A stretch of 64,000 nt of DNA. Source: Pseudomonas sp. BMS12 (GTDB lineage Bacteria; Pseudomonadota; Gammaproteobacteria; Pseudomonadales; Pseudomonadaceae). The position numbers and the translations under genes were made by a program. The notes below the pieces were generated by a model. The model worked only from the letters and a program-made list of their open reading frames with translations. It ran no database searches and had not been told where the DNA came from. The stretch is from assembly GCF_001592875.1 (NCBI RefSeq), contig NZ_LSOF01000004.1, positions 36,321 through 100,320 on the forward strand, in the 5' to 3' direction. Every line of letters begins with the position of its first letter. Within the stretch, counting starts at the first letter, position 1. Shown piece by piece: positions 63,997 to 64,000 of this stretch.

Positions 63997-64000
63997 GCGT

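Overview
The window is a stretch of Pseudomonas chromosome: high GC throughout, with the lepA-mucD-mucC-mucB-mucA-algU / nadB gene order, an OprD-type porin, Pseudomonas REP sequences and very Pseudomonas-like proteins. Gene content and order in 1-17.8 kb match, from memory, the PA0751-PA0767 block of P. aeruginosa PAO1. The 48.8-63.7 kb part matches the PA3249-PA3262 neighbourhood. The host is therefore a Pseudomonas other than P. aeruginosa (a mendocina/alcaligenes-like lineage is plausible but not proven) in which these blocks lie closer together.

1-17.8 kb: the start of lepA, the alginate/envelope-stress operon algU-mucABCD with an AlgU-type promoter, nadB, the ygfX-sdhE pair with divergent ygfZ, an HDOD protein, an orphan periplasmic binding protein, and a complete tricarboxylate locus (tctDE two-component system, OpdH-like porin, TctCBA transporter, AbrB-type membrane protein). 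The porin mRNA carries a Crc/Hfq-like A-rich site.

17.8-23.0 kb: trmO, dinB, an initiator tRNA-Met, a cytochrome b561, a second orphan binding protein, a GNAT acetyltransferase and a stand-alone exported PilJ-type sensor domain.

23.0-26.2 kb: an accessory region. A membrane NERD-domain protein is bracketed by two inverted copies of a dispersed repeat. It is followed by an AT-rich two-gene unit (two-TM + GAF-like protein, then a 68-residue protein) closed by a terminator. This is the best candidate here for an undescribed system.

26.2-40.3 kb: a PuuD-like amidotransferase, a 120-bp inverted-repeat element, a REP doublet, the beta-alanine catabolic pair bauA/bauC with a divergent LysR regulator, an NTF2-like protein with an odd start, TetR and LysR regulators, a quinone oxidoreductase, a 1299-residue PAS/GAF/GGDEF/EAL protein and a Bcr/CflA exporter.

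40.4-48.8 kb: an RND efflux pump with divergent TetR repressor and operator, then copper homeostasis (copZ, copA and an exported protein), with two CueR-type promoters.

48.8-64 kb: a GntR/UTRA-controlled operon combining an ABC importer with an alkaline-phosphatase-superfamily enzyme and a HAD phosphatase (probable uptake and cleavage of an organophosphorus compound). Then come a quinone oxidoreductase, the periplasmic protease Prc (AlgO-like, functionally connected to MucA), an EAL-CBS-GGDEF protein, a small HTH/Sel1 operon, a third orphan binding protein, a YkvA protein, a lipoprotein FKBP and tRNA-Asp. No rRNA, CRISPR array, prophage or intact transposase was seen.
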